Positions 46,561 through 58,185 of a stretch of 64,000 nucleotides of DNA are shown here, piece after piece; the stretch's first letter is position 1, and every line of letters starts with the position of its first letter. This DNA comes from Lonicera japonica (Eukaryota > Streptophyta > Magnoliopsida > Dipsacales > Caprifoliaceae). A program made the position numbers and the translations under genes. The notes below the pieces were generated by a model that was given only the letters and a program-made list of their open reading frames with translations, had not been told where the DNA came from and made no database searches. The DNA is taken from positions 124,001-188,000 of the forward strand of contig JAKCWG010000578.1 in assembly GCA_021464415.1 (NCBI GenBank), written 5' to 3'.

Positions 46561-48111
46561 TTAAAAAAAATTGTAATCCTTTTGGTTGTCAATTTGGTTA
46601 TAACCCAAACCGGCTTTGTCGAATACACACCTTTGTATTCCTAATAGTTTATCTAAGTTGTCCCTTCCATTGGTGAACTTGGTTAGACTATTAGTTAAGT
46701 CATCCACTTGGTTTTTCAATTTGACATTTTTCACTACAAGTGTGTTTGAAGTTTCTTTCTCTTTTCCTTTCTTCAAGGTTTTAATTTCATTTTTTAAAAC
46801 CACATTTCCTTTTTCAAAATTTTCACACTTGCTAGAAATTATCAAATTGTCCTTTTTGAGGCTTGCATACTTTTTAGATAAGTTTTCAAACTTGCTATGC
46901 AATTCCTCAAACATTTCATATAATTCATGATAGTCATTCTCATCATGTGCATCATTATTAATAGAAGCATCATCATTGCTAAATGAATCATAATTAGAAT
47001 TTACCTCATCGTCTTTTGCCATGAGGCAAAGGTTTGCCGTTTCCTTGTCGCTAGAGTCGGCATCGGACTCGCCTCTTTCAGAATAACTCCAAGTGCCTTT
47101 GAGGGCATGCTTTACTTGCTTGAAAACTTTGTCCCTCTTATCCCTCTTCTCCTTTCTTCTAACCGGGCAATTGGTTTTAAAATGCCCCGGTTAATGGCAA
47201 TGGAAACACTTCTTTACTTCTTCGTTCTCAACTCTTGGTTGACTTGATCAATCATTGTTCCTCCTTGATGAAGAATCAAAGTTGTTTCATTTTTCTTGAA
47301 AGCTCTTCTTCTTAGCTAGAAATTTCATGAATTTTCTAAATAGAAGACCCATGTCCTCATCTCCTCTTATCGACTCCTCATCATCCTCTCGTTGACTTGC
47401 TTTGAGAGCTAAAGTCTTTTTGGCTTTAGAATCACCTTCTTCTTCTCTTTCCAATTCCTTTTCATGGGTTTTAAGCGAACCCAAGAGTTAGTCCATGCTA
47501 AGCGTTTTGAGGTTCTTAGCTTCTTGAATAGTCGTCACTTTTGGTCTCCATTTCTTGGGAAGAGTTCTAAGAATCTTTCGAATCTTGTCTTCATTAGAGT
47601 AGACCTTTCCAATAAGATCTAAAGCATTAATGATAATAGAGAACCTACTATACATAGAAGCAAGTGATTCATTTGGATCCATTTTGAATAGTTCATAATC
47701 ATGAACAAGCATGTCAATATTGTCATCCTTAACTTGTGAGGTTCCCTCATGAACAACCTCTAGTTTATCCAAAATTTCTTTGGCGGTCTTACAACTAGAA
47801 ATTTTGTTGTATTCATCCATGGTTAATGCACAATGTAGAGAATTTAAAGCTTTAGCATTAAATTAGATTTTCTTTATGTCATACTCATCATATTCAGAAA
47901 TAGACTTAGGAAGGACATTACCCCTTTCATCGGTTTTGGTAATCTCATAAGGTACAATAAGTGTAACCCTCCATTGTTTATAGTCATTAGCTTGTAGGAA
48001 AGTGCACATGCGATTTTCTCAATAACTATAATTTTTGCCATCAAAAAGAGGTGGTCTAGAGGTGAAAGAACCTTCGTTAAGACCGGTTCCTTGATAGATA
48101 GACATAATCAT
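46561..48111 (-). pseudogene. Copia gag with zinc knuckles
   Basis: The frame starts at an ATG on the minus strand at 48111 (MIMSIYQGTGLNEG, then RPPLFDGKNYSY), the usual gag start in SIRE-type elements. Next come a UBN2-type segment (KEILDKLEVVHEGTSQVK, ESLASMYSRFSIIINAL, LRTLPKKWRPKVTTIQEAK) and a charged segment (DDEESIRGDEDMG). A first CCHC knuckle, CFHCH-x-PGHFKTNC, contains a stop, and a long coiled-coil-like region follows (LKNEIKTLKKGKEKET). A second knuckle, CLYCGRNTHYVDHC, lies near 46500. Stops after KNYSY, in the first knuckle and elsewhere disable it. Confidence 0.88.
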
Positions 48112-48148
48112 AAACTCTAAGATTGTAGAATCAAAATACGAGTACATC

Positions 48149-48161
48149 CTCTTATACCAAT
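48149..48161 (-). promoter_or_regulatory. Primer binding site of the SIRE-like element
   Basis: The minus strand reads ATTGGTATAAGAGG just inside the 5' LTR, a variant of the TGGTATCAGAGC methionine-type site. Confidence 0.75.
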
Positions 48162-49548
48162 TGTAGGTCTAAAAATACCCTAGAGGGGAGGTGAATAGGG
48201 TTTTTAAACCTAAATCGGATTTTAAAAATTGTGTTAAAAATAATTAAGTCTATATCAAACAATCAAACAAAACACTTAAGAAATTTCAATCTCAAAGTAA
48301 ATATGGAAATAAACAATAAAACTAGAGATAGAAAGATTGAACCGATAGAAGTTGAAAACTTTTTGTCCACACGGTTCGGCTTGTTAGTCCCTACTTCAGT
48401 GCTCGGATAGTTCTCCGAGAATTTGCACTAATACCGATCTTCTTCCGGGTGAAGATCAAACATTTACAAGAGTTAACACTCTACAAATGTTGCAATCTCA
48501 GAACACTCACCACAAGAACAACCTCTTACTATTTTAAGAGATAAACTTCTCTTAATATCTGAAAAAAATGAGTTTGGTGACTAACACCAATGTACAATAG
48601 CTCTCAAGTGTATGAAGATTACAAATTAAGCTCACACCAGGAGATATCAAATTTCATCAACAATTTATAACTTAAAATAATGAAGATTGATCAAAAGCAA
48701 TGTTTTTGAATCTTTGAGAATTGAATGTAGATGAAGAGAATAGTGTAAGAATGATTCAAAAGTGTTTAAATATGTCTTAAATAATGATTATATAGTCTAT
48801 GACAACATATGGCCGTTTGGAGGGAGTTGGTAGAAGTTTAGTGCCAAAAATGGTAAAAAATCAAAAATCCAAGGGCTAGTTTTTGGACCATCAGTCGACT
48901 GAGCAAGGCTCATCAGTCAACTAAGTGGCCATCAGTCAACTGATGAGCACTATCGGGCAGGCCAAAAATGCAATTTTTACACTTTTGCAATTTAGCTCTA
49001 AAATCAATTTTAATGCTTGGGGAAGGTCGAATATAGGTTCCTAAGACACCTATTTTTGTTAAAGCTCTAAATAATATCATTTAGAATTTATTATGAATTA
49101 AATCCAAAATCAGTTTTTGCCAAAAGGGTGTTTTGAAAAGATCTTGAAGAAAACTTTGATTTGATCAATAAAATTGTGTAAAATCAAAGTGTATGAGTTA
49201 TATTAAGAATCAAACAAGAACCTTTACATAGAAAACATAAGCACTCACTCAAATATAAAATAACGAGTATTCGAGGGCTTTGTTTGTATTTTTGTTTCTT
49301 TTCTTCCTTGGGTCATTGATCTTCATGAAAATGCCATTGTTATAGCCATTGATCATGTAGTTATATGAGGTGTGAGACATTGAAAATAGAAATCTTTGTA
49401 GGTGAATAATCTTGGTTTTGACTTTTCGGTTAAGTCCACTTATGATCAATTTATTGTGACTATAACTTAAAACATCAACTTAGTTAAATTACACATGATT
49501 AACGTTATTATTATTATCAAAACAAGATTAGTGACTTTTAGGTCAACA
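48162..49548 (-). repeat. 5' LTR of the SIRE-like element
   Basis: 1,387 bp, starting TGTTGACCTAAAAGTC on the minus strand at 49548. Collinear with 39833-41239. Palindrome array at 48890-48955. Confidence 0.92.
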
Positions 49549-49553
49549 ATATG

Positions 49554-49921
49554 TTTAATGTTGACCCTGATCCTATATGATTGACATGCAACTGAGATTC
49601 ATTAGTGGTATTAATAGGAGATGAGTGTGAGACAAAAGTTTTGTCTAATAATATACTAGGATCAGTGGTCATATAATTGCCACAGCTAGAGTCAAAAAAA
49701 CCAAGAGTTGCCTGAAGTCCTAGATATAGTAGAGCTGGATGAGAATAAAACATGTTTGAGAAGATTAGTAAGATCATTAAGAGAGACCGATGGATCAGAC
49801 TCTCCTGGATTGCATGATTCTCTTACATTTGTCTAAGATTGTGATGAGCATAGGTGAGAGCATTTGTATGGATTTATGTTACAACTATCTTGATAATGGC
49901 TTGGTCCTTTCTTGCGGCAGC
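49554..49921 (-). pseudogene. Copia protease-like remnant of the old element
   Basis: The minus strand reads GFFDSSCGNYMTTDPSILLD, then ESQLHVNHIGSGSTLNI. This is the copia WxxDSGxxxHMT protease block with DSG changed to DSS, followed by the stretch that precedes LLSxxQLC. Its continuation is on the other side of the inner element, at 39832 and below. The zinc knuckle half KKGPSHYQDSC lies at about 49880-49921. Confidence 0.8.
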
Positions 49922-52487
49922 TGATTGAGCCCAAAAATTTCATTTATAATCTCTTAAACAATGCTTAATTAGCTTCTAATTACTGTCTAAAACCAAATAT
50001 TGCATATAAATTCAGTTTAAGCATGAAAAGAAGGCATTGCATTATATTCCTGTGTTACTAAACCATTTTATAGGCCTAAAGTGGTTAAGCAACTGAGGTT
50101 GGATGCAAGAAAGAAGGTTGAATGCAAAAAAAGTGTAAGAAGAAGGCTCGAAAAAGAAGTCAATATCCATTTCGAGGCCCGAGGTTAAGAAAACTCCGCA
50201 AACTACTCTTAAAGCACTAACAAGAAAAGAGTAAACAAGTCTCCAAGCATGAATGAATTTAATGAAAGCCTCCAATAGTGATTCCAAGAGAGAAGAAACT
50301 CAACTGAATCGATTCCTGAAGTTTCTGAAGAAAACCGAGAATTGCCAAAAGAAACTCAAAGTTGTAGCTGATCAAAGTTTTTATTCATTAAGAATTTAAA
50401 GAAATCTTCAGAAATAAAAGTTGTAGAGATTTTAATTACCTACAAATAGGAAAAAAATGGTACATCAATTGAATTTCGTAGTAGGAAGTTATGAGCAAAA
50501 AAAGAAGCCATAAAATAAAGCCCAATTTTAGCCCAAATTCAATTTTAAGCTTTATTTTGGCCCGTTTCTTCAAGGATTATTCAAACCACAACTTGAGGCA
50601 CTTTCATACCATATAAAAGGCATGATATCTCATATTTTAAGGTATGATACATTTTAGAGTCGATTTACAGAGAAGCTGAGAGCACCGTAACTTCTTGGGA
50701 GCTTTTGCGTTGCGTCTAACGATCGAACTTGAGAGTTTTATTATTCAATTCCTTAAAACAATTGTTAGATTAGTTTTTTTTTTATCTTTGGAGGCTGAAA
50801 CTTTACTGTAATCAATATTCAATCCATCATCCAATACAGTTTTCAATTCAAGTCTCAATTGCATACCAGGTAAACCCTAATTTTATGTTTTCTTTCAATT
50901 CGATTGCTTTTAATTATTTGTTTGTTTTTCTATTCACTGATTAGTTAGTTGAGATCATATATGTTTTGGAATCAACCTTAAACCCACATTTTTTGGGCTG
51001 GTTCTGGGGTTTTATAGATCTATTTTTTCGGTTTTTTATCGATTTATGTTTGATTATCGTTTTATATTCAAATAATTTATACTTTTTTCATGCTATTCAT
51101 GTGTGATTCATCCTTGATCATTAGAAATATGATTTTTCAGAATTCATAGGGTTTGGGTCGAGTTCGTTAGGTTTTTGTCGGTTTTGAGTTTATTTACCGT
51201 TTTTATCGTAAAATTTTCATTTTAAATTAGAATTGTGAAAGTCCAAAGACAAAAGTTTTTAATTATGATTTTTTACATTATTAGGAATTTTTTAACTACT
51301 TTTCATGATTTCTAAGATTTTATGTCTAGCTAAATCCTCAGTAGAGGTCCGTAGTTAAGGATGCGTAATTAATCTTTAAATGTAAACCAATTTAGTTTTG
51401 AATCTGATTTTTTTCATTGGTTATAGATCACTTTCTAAATGAATGAGTATTTTATTATCTTTGCATGCATTAAAAACATGTTTCCATAAGTTAGCTCAAA
51501 AGTTTCATTTGATTAAGAACCGTAAAAATATCGATTCACGGATTTTTGCACCAAAACTCTAACCTGACTGAATTAAGGATGGTCTTTATCCTTTAACTAA
51601 TTGAGTTAGTTTCTTAAGTGAATTGGTTAATTTGGCTATGTTTTAGTATTTATTCACATAAGTGCCAAAAAAGTGCCGATTTTGACTTTCGGCATTATTT
51701 TTAAGTCAGATTTGCTTAGAATCACGTTCAAACCTATTCAAATCTTATAGGAGTGTTATGCTACTAATTTTTTGAGAAGTTTAAGTAATTTGGATTATTT
51801 TTTTCATGCACTAGTAATACTAGATTTTAAATTACACTTTTTTTGAAGTCAAAAGCTTCACCATCGAATTCTATTACTCAAATCTAGCCTATATAGTCTT
51901 TGTCATGCATGGGATATCATATACTTGTAGTAATAATATAAGTGGATGGTAGGAGAGTCTAGGATCTGAATCTTAGAGAAAAATCTTGTTTAAACTTAGA
52001 TTTGGATTATCCGATTGGACTAGTTTCGTATTCCCTAACTATAAATACCCCTAACGCTTGTATTCCCTAGCTATGGATACCCCTAATGCTTGTTTTCGAT
52101 TGATTTAATTTTATTTAATATTATGTTTTATTCATGTAGTGCGTTGTTTTATTTATTTTAATTATTGTTAGTTTATTTGCACTCTCTTAATACATTTAAA
52201 AAGCATTTTCGGTAAATAACTTGCGCTTGTGGATTCTCTTTATTATTGCACCCTATGATTAGATTTTCCTTTAGTTTTAATTTAGTTAATTAGTAGTTTT
52301 AATTTATTTTCAATTTCTTTTTTGATTCCCTAAGTCTATCATCTTTTCCTTTCTTTCTTCTGAGAAAGATAGCTAGAGAAATAAATTTCTTACCTTCCTT
52401 GTGGTTTGACCTTGGATCTTTCCAAGTATACTATAACTTGACCGTCTGCGCTTGGGTATAACAACTCGCTCTTTCTGGGTATAGTCA
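49922..52487 (+). repeat. Long solo LTR, probably Ty3/gypsy Tat-like
   Basis: Starts TGATTGAGCCCAAAAATTTC and ends TGGGTATAGTCA. The flanks are GCAGC (49917-49921) and GCAGT (52488-52492), a TSD with one mismatch. The 3' part has TTGTGGTTTGACCTTGGATC and GACCGTCTGCGCTTGGG, typical of the end of gypsy Tat/Ogre-type LTRs. At 2,566 bp it is very long. No coding domain inside. Joining the flanks restores a CKHCRKKG-like zinc knuckle. Confidence 0.6.
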
Positions 52488-53790
52488 GCAGTGCTTGCAT
52501 ATTTATTTGCAACAATCTATGATAATAGGCACACTTACGTTACATTCGTTCCATTTTAGAATGATTAAGAACCGTGATGAGTTTAGAGTCCAGACCAAAA
52601 ATAAACCAAAACCAAAATCTAACAATCAAGAGGTGAGGTGACAATAGAGGTTGTGTGATGTTATTTCTCATATAATAGTGAGATCACGGCTAATTTTAGA
52701 GAAACGATGGCGAAACCGCTATCAAAAGGTCTGAAAACCCTGAGAACCAGTCTAATTTGTTTGAAAATCAATAACAATAATGTTGGACCGGTCTTTTAAA
52801 AAAATAAAAATAGCGGTGTATAACTGAAATTGTAAGATGTAGAGTTTAATTGATAAAACATATGCTATATTTGTGATCAGAAGGCACATAACCCTAGGAA
52901 ATTATCTGAATCAAGTAAAAATCGGTCTAAAATTGGTTAAACCAGTCAGAGAAAAAAAAGATGGTTTGGACCAATTTAGCTGAATCGGTGAATGAGACAA
53001 AATATGACAACTGGTGCATAGAAGGCAGGGAAACGTGGGTGGTCAGCGGGCAGCGGCACACGGGTACGTAAGGGAATAATTGCACATGGGAGACGTGTGC
53101 GCAAGTTGAAGAGTTCGAGTGAGATTTACATATGGTTTTTTAAGCGGTAAGCAAGTTATACTTAAGGCACTTGAGGACGCGTCCTGGACTATTTTGGGAT
53201 GATTTTTACTGATGTGGAATTAACTCGAAAAGATGATCAAAATAGTGAGTGTATCAGCGGTTTTGAATTATCAGTAAGGTTTTAGACAAACAGTGGGTGT
53301 AGAATTATTTTTTAATGATGATGTAGGATTTTTGTTAATTCTAACACAGATGATGATGCAGGATGTTGATGATGAGGTATAAGGCAGTAGTTTGATGTTG
53401 TTGATAATAGTGGCGGCAATATGCTTCTTAAGGTTGGGATTATAGACGATGATGAACCAAGATATAAGGGTAAAACCAAGAATCAGAAACTAAGGATTAA
53501 AAAAAGGTGCGAGGATTTATTCGCTCTAATACTGCGGAGGGTTTATTCAATTCGGATTTTAAAAAAAAATTATGAATTTTTTAAAATTCGTGGATGTTTC
53601 TAAATCCATGGATTATTTTAAATCTCTATAAAGTCTAACAAATTTTAATAAATCTATACAGAGTTTAACATATTTTAAGGGATGGACTCTTTAGTATTTC
53701 TAAAGATTTAACAAATTCGTTGATTCTTCTAGTTATAAGAAAAACATTAAAGGATAAATAATAAAATAATTTTGATTACGGATTTAAAGT
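52488..53790. other. Unresolved part of the old copia element
   Basis: After the zinc knuckle half (CKHCRKKG read on the minus strand near 52493) I find no clear gag similarity. The sequence contains AACCGGTC/GACCGGTC words and no intact frame. It may be decayed gag and leader, or another insertion. Confidence 0.4.
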
Positions 53791-55235
53791 TGTTGACCTA
53801 GAAGGTTTTAATCTTATTTTGATAATAACAATAAATTAATCAAGTGTAATTTAACATATGTGTTAAAGTAATTATATCAACATTTCAATGATCATCATAC
53901 GTGGACTAAAACCGATCAATCCAAATCGAGATCATTCCTCTACAAGCATTGGACAAGACAAGAAGATCAATCTCATCACAATGCAAATCCATAGAGCACA
54001 AAGATCAAGGATCACATGCAAAAGCTTCAAGGCAAAAGCTTCAAGTGAAGATCAAATTGAAGAAACAAATCGAAGCATCATTGTTATAACATTCTTAAAT
54101 TGATTAAAGCAAAGTTTGAATCAAATCATTTCAAAAACATCATTCTTACAAAATCGATTTTTGAAATAAATTCATATTAAATTCAAATGATCATATTTTT
54201 GAGTTTTTCCGTAAATAGGTGTCTTAGGGATATATATTTAAGGTCCCCAAAGCATTAGAATTGATTTTGGAGCTTATATACAAAAGTGTAAAAATTGGAT
54301 TTTTTGGCCTAATGGCTTGATGGACAGAGCCTTGCTCAGTTGATTGATGGATTGTGACTCAGTCGACTAAAGGCCCATCAGTCAACTAATGGTTTATGCT
54401 TAATTGACTGATGTTTCAGAATATAGCCGTTGGATTTTTTATTTTTTACTATTTTTGGTACCAAACCTCAAAAACGGCTATATCACTCTTGGGACTATAT
54501 ATATGACTTTTAAGACATATTTGAAACTACTTTTGATCATTCTTACATACATACTTCATCTATCTTCAATATCAAAATATTCAAGAATTTATTTTTGATC
54601 AATCATTCTTTATTGAGCTATAAATCTTGATCAAACAAGTAACTCTAGTGTGAGCTTCAAATTGTATCTATTACACACTTGTGAGAGTTATTGTTGTGGT
54701 GTGAATCACCAAACAATTAGTATTCAATTGTGAGAGGTAAATCTCATAGGATAACAAGGGGTAAATTCTTGTTTAGTATTTGTGAGAGGTAAATCTCACA
54801 AATTAGTAAAAGAGAGATTCTTGTGGGAATATTGTGGTAAAGAAATATTTGTAAGAGTGTGTGAGACAACAACACTTGTAAAGGTTTAATCTTCACTCAG
54901 AAGAAGATTGGAATTAGTGAAAATTCTCGGAAAACTAACCGAGTGCGGACGTAAGGTTTTAGGAAACCGAACCGTGAGGACAAAAAGGCTTGGACTTCTA
55001 TTAGTTTAATCTTTCTAACTCAAGCTCTCTATTTATTGCTATATTATTGCTTGTAATTTTTGAGATTGCTTATTTGCTTGTCTTAGGATTGATTGCTTGA
55101 ATTGATTATTTCCTTGTTATATTTGTTTAGCTAAGTTGCCTTACTTAAACATTTTTAGAAAACTTTTTAATTCAGCATTAAGTTTTGTAAACCCTATTCA
55201 ACACCCCCCCCCCCCGGGTTGATTTTCGACCAACA
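53791..55235 (+). repeat. Solo LTR related to the SIRE-like element
   Basis: Starts TGTTGACCTAGAAGG and ends TTTTCGACCAACA, with AAAGT on both sides (53786-53790 and 55236-55240), a perfect TSD. The sequence is collinear with the inner element's LTR but in the opposite orientation, with CAGTCGACTAAAGGCC-like palindromes at 54330-54415. A perfect 11-bp stem (ATATAGCCGTT at 54421 and AACGGCTATAT at 54474) lies just after them. No internal region, so it arose by LTR-LTR recombination. Confidence 0.93.
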
Positions 55236-55240
55236 AAAGT

Positions 55241-55848
55241 AATAAGCAAATTATAAATCCCCCGCAAACGGTTTGGATCGAGTTTAAAAACCCAGCATAT
55301 TGGGGTTTTTTTGCCTTTTCTATTCGATTTTCATCTTATGTCTAAAAAAATTCATAAAATGAGAGAAAAAAATCAACGGGTGACATCTTTATAGCTTCAG
55401 AAGAAGATGATTAATTGAATAATTAAAACTTTAAAAATAGTAGTATAGAAAGAAAAAGAGGGTTTAGATAAAGTGAATGAAGTAGGGGGTTTAAATAGAT
55501 TATAGAAGCGAAGAAAAAATAATACATATGGTTTGGAAGAAAAATATGTTTTCTATAGAGAGAATGTAGTGGAAGTGTTTAATAAGATTATAGAGACAAT
55601 GAAGAAATACCTTGGGTTTAGGAGAAAAATGGAAGAGAAATCCATGTAAAATATTTTGCTTGAAGAGAAAATTTGTTGATGAATTTGTTATTCATAAAAA
55701 TACTCTCAAATCTATCAAAATTTATCAACTTATAAAATCCTTCAAAATTTATTGAGTTTGGAATACCATTTTAAAGATCCCAATTGAATACCTATATACT
55801 TTCAAAATAAAAAAAATCCCATAAAATCTAAATTAAATACACCCCCTA
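55241..55848. other. Unrecognised stretch in the nest
   Basis: AT-rich sequence between a solo LTR and the right LTR of the old copia element. No coding similarity seen and no primer site is recognisable at its right end. Confidence 0.35.
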
Positions 55849-56053
55849 CGTTAAAATAAAGAAGAAAAAGAGCAATTTATATATATCGAATTTGAATTAA
55901 TTAAAGATACAAGAGAGCCCTGAGAGCCCTATATTTATAGGGATACAACTAGAGCTAATGTTACAAAAGTGATAAGGATCAAAACAAATAAGAAAAAGAA
56001 TAAGATAAATACAAAAAATAAAAAATAAAAATGAAAAGATAATTATGTTAATA
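55849..56053 (-). repeat. Right LTR (5' LTR) of the old copia element
   Basis: Matches 33264-33442 in the same orientation (CGAATTTGAATTAATTAAAG, ATACAAGAGAG, GATAATTATGTTAA). The terminal dinucleotides are mutated (TG to CG and CA to TA on the plus strand). The immediate flanks do not match each other (CCTA on the left, GATAG on the right), which argues against an independent solo LTR. Confidence 0.65.
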
Positions 56054-56554
56054 GATAGGTTTGAAGCTGTTAACAATTTCAACCATCGAAAAAAAATCAA
56101 GTTGCAAAAGTCAAAACCAAAAATGGTTTAACTCACCATGCACACTCTTTTCCCTGTGTTTTGTGGTCAATATACTACCACCACATACATTTCCTAAATG
56201 GAAAAGGAGGATTCATGTTGCTCTGAAAAAAGCCACAAAAAAAAAAAAATAAAAAAAAAAAAAAAATTCACTTTATTTAAAAACAAACAAAAAGCCAATC
56301 ATTTTCACACTTCTAAAGGAGTCCAACGGGGCCCACAAGAAAATAAATAATGTACAATAATCGTCACTTGACAAACAATTCATATTATAATCAAAATTTC
56401 AAACACGTGCCATTATCCCATTTACACTAATACATACCGATAAACAATTGTTTAAAAAAAATACTGACAAACAATTCAAAAACAAACAAAATGTATAAAA
56501 TCGGGACATACCAAATTGTGATTGAATTGTAGTTTTAAGAACACAAAGGGCCTG

Positions 56555-56920
56555 GTAAGGGTGTGTTTGGTATATGTTTTTAGTTGAGTTTTTAAAATAT
56601 GGTATTTGGTAGAATTTGAAAATATGTTGAAAAGTGAATTTAGTTTTTGTTTGAGTTTTTTTCAATCAACTAAAAATTTTTATAAAAAAAATTCAAAAAA
56701 TAGTCACAATTAATCTTATTTTATAGATCTCGACGAGTATGTTTTAAATATATTTTTTTTATTTAATTTTGATTTTTGAATTTAAAGTTATGATGTTTTA
56801 AAATAAATTAGAGAGAAAAAGTAAAGTGAAATAAATTTTAAAAAGTGTAAAAGTAGAGTTAATTTTGAGTTGAGTTTTTAAAATTTGGGAAAAAAAATAG
56901 ATAGATACCAAACATGCCCT
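56555..56920. mobile_element. MITE flanked by AAGGGCCTG, probably hAT-like
   Basis: AAGGGCCTG lies on both sides (56546-56554 and 56921-56929), matching an 8-9 bp TSD. The ends AGGGTGTGTTTGGTAT and ATACCAAACATGCCCT form inverted repeats. 366 bp, no coding capacity. Confidence 0.8.
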
Positions 56921-56929
56921 AAGGGCCTG

Positions 56930-57376
56930 TTTTCAACATACTTCAAAATTCTACCAAACACCATATTTTAAAAACTCAACTCAAAACATCCACCAAACAT
57001 CACATAAGCGTTTATTTTTATTTTTTTTCCTAAATTTTAAAAACTCAACTCAAAATCAACTATACTTTTACACTTCCCAAAATTTATTTCACTTTACTTT
57101 ATCTCTCTAAAAAAAAAAATTAAAACACCATAACTTTAAATTCAAAAATCAAAATTAAATAAAAATATATATATTTAAAACATACTCGTTGAGATCTATA
57201 AAATAAAATCCATTGTGACTATTTTTTGAATTTTTTTTATGAAATTTTTTGGTTGGTTGAAAAAAACTCAAACAAAAACCAAATTTACTTTTCAACATAC
57301 TTCCAAATTTTACCAAACACTAAATTTTAAAAACTCAACTTAAACACTTAACTCAAAACATCAACCAAATATCACC
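56930..57376. repeat. Inverted copies of the neighbouring MITE
   Basis: AACATACTTCAAAATTCTAC, CCAAACACCATATTTTAAAA and CTCAACTCAAAA are reverse complements of words in 56555-56920, so the two stretches together form a large imperfect foldback. The copy looks like two truncated units in a row. Confidence 0.7.
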
Positions 57377-57639
57377 AAATTCTTCGTAAATCACTACACA
57401 TTTTCCGGCTAAACTCAATTACAAGTTCTAAAGCAATACACTTAGATATTCTTTGATTGGGTCTTTAAAAAAGATTTTGGGATTTTTTAGAAGAAAATAA
57501 AAATTTGTGTTTAATTCAACCATTTTAAAAAATTCATTCAAGTGAAAAGAAACTTTTTTTTTTTTTTTATTTTTTTATTTTAAGAAAAACTTTAAGAAAT
57601 GAATAAAAAACAAAGATTATATTTTTTGTAATTTTTTTT
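57377..57639. other. No recognised gene
   Basis: AT-rich with homopolymer runs; nothing identified. Confidence 0.35.
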
Positions 57640-57775
57640 TTTATAACCATGGGTATTGGAGGCCAACCCTCACTAATCCCATGAAACCATGTTTGCTCGA
57701 CTGGAAGACGCTCCCAGTGACCTAAAAAAAGTTTCACGTAAGGTTGTCCTTATCGCTGTAGCAACCTCTTGAGTT
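57640..57775 (-). repeat. SINE-like relic on the minus strand
   Basis: The minus strand has GGTTTCATGGGATTAGTGAG, then GGTTGGCCTCCAATACCCAT before an A-rich end. This resembles the GGGATTAGTCGAGGTGCG, GCTGGCCCGGACACC body of the SINE at 30695-30877, in the same order. No clear box A or B remains. Confidence 0.45.
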
Positions 57776-58185
57776 TAAAAAATAATGCACCAATATACAA
57801 ATCAAATTAAAAATTATATTTAAAAGTAAATTTTTAATTAAATATTTAAAAATTCCAACAAAATATAACCTTAAGCTTTGAACCCTAACTCAAGCACAAC
57901 GATGAAATGAATGAGACATTAGATCTTGATTTGTTTAACTCGGTTGTATTTGGCCTCACATGCTGGTCTCATGCATGCTTTGTCAATATAAGGATCCATA
58001 TGCTATACCAAGTGGACAAGTGTTAGCGTGAGTTGCCATATGTGATTTTTGTTACTTCAAGTTAACTGAGGAGGATGAAAGGCTTACACTAAAATAATAA
58101 TTGTACTTTAAGGTTCAAAGTCCAAATTTGAATAACAAAAAGATCACTCAGCCGTACAGTTTTATTTTAATCTAATATTAAATTT

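Larger units (their letters stand above)
39833..49548 (-). mobile_element. SIRE/Maximus-like Ty1/copia retrotransposon
   Basis: A 9,716-bp element with long LTRs at 39833-41239 and 48162-49548. The perfect 5-bp TSD is ATATG (39828-39832 and 49549-49553). From the 5' LTR the minus strand gives a primer site (TTGGTATAAGAGG), gag with UBN2-type and zinc-knuckle parts, protease, integrase, RT, RNase H, a third ORF and a polypurine tract (AAAAAAGGGGAGAT). Gag and pol carry several stops and frameshifts, so the copy is dead. Long LTRs, about 10 kb size and a third ORF after pol fit the SIRE/Maximus lineage. LTRs differ by roughly nine per cent over the 190 bases I compared by eye. Confidence 0.93.
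33264..56053 (-). mobile_element. Old Ty1/copia element broken by nested insertions
   Basis: Minus-strand remnants of one copia polyprotein appear in the right order from high to low coordinates: zinc knuckle (about 52490/49900), protease-like (49554-49777), GAG-pre-integrase (39433-39832), integrase (37867-38163, 36400-37050), RT (35923-36330, 34200-34640) and RNase H (33450-34150). They are separated by independent insertions. LTRs at 33264-33442 and 55849-56053 are homologous and in the same orientation. The flanks are AATAG (33259-33263) and GATAG (56054-56058), a 5-bp TSD with one mismatch. Removing the inserted elements leaves about 5.7 kb. No primer site or gag start is recognisable next to the right LTR, so joining it to the rest is inferred. 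Confidence 0.6.
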
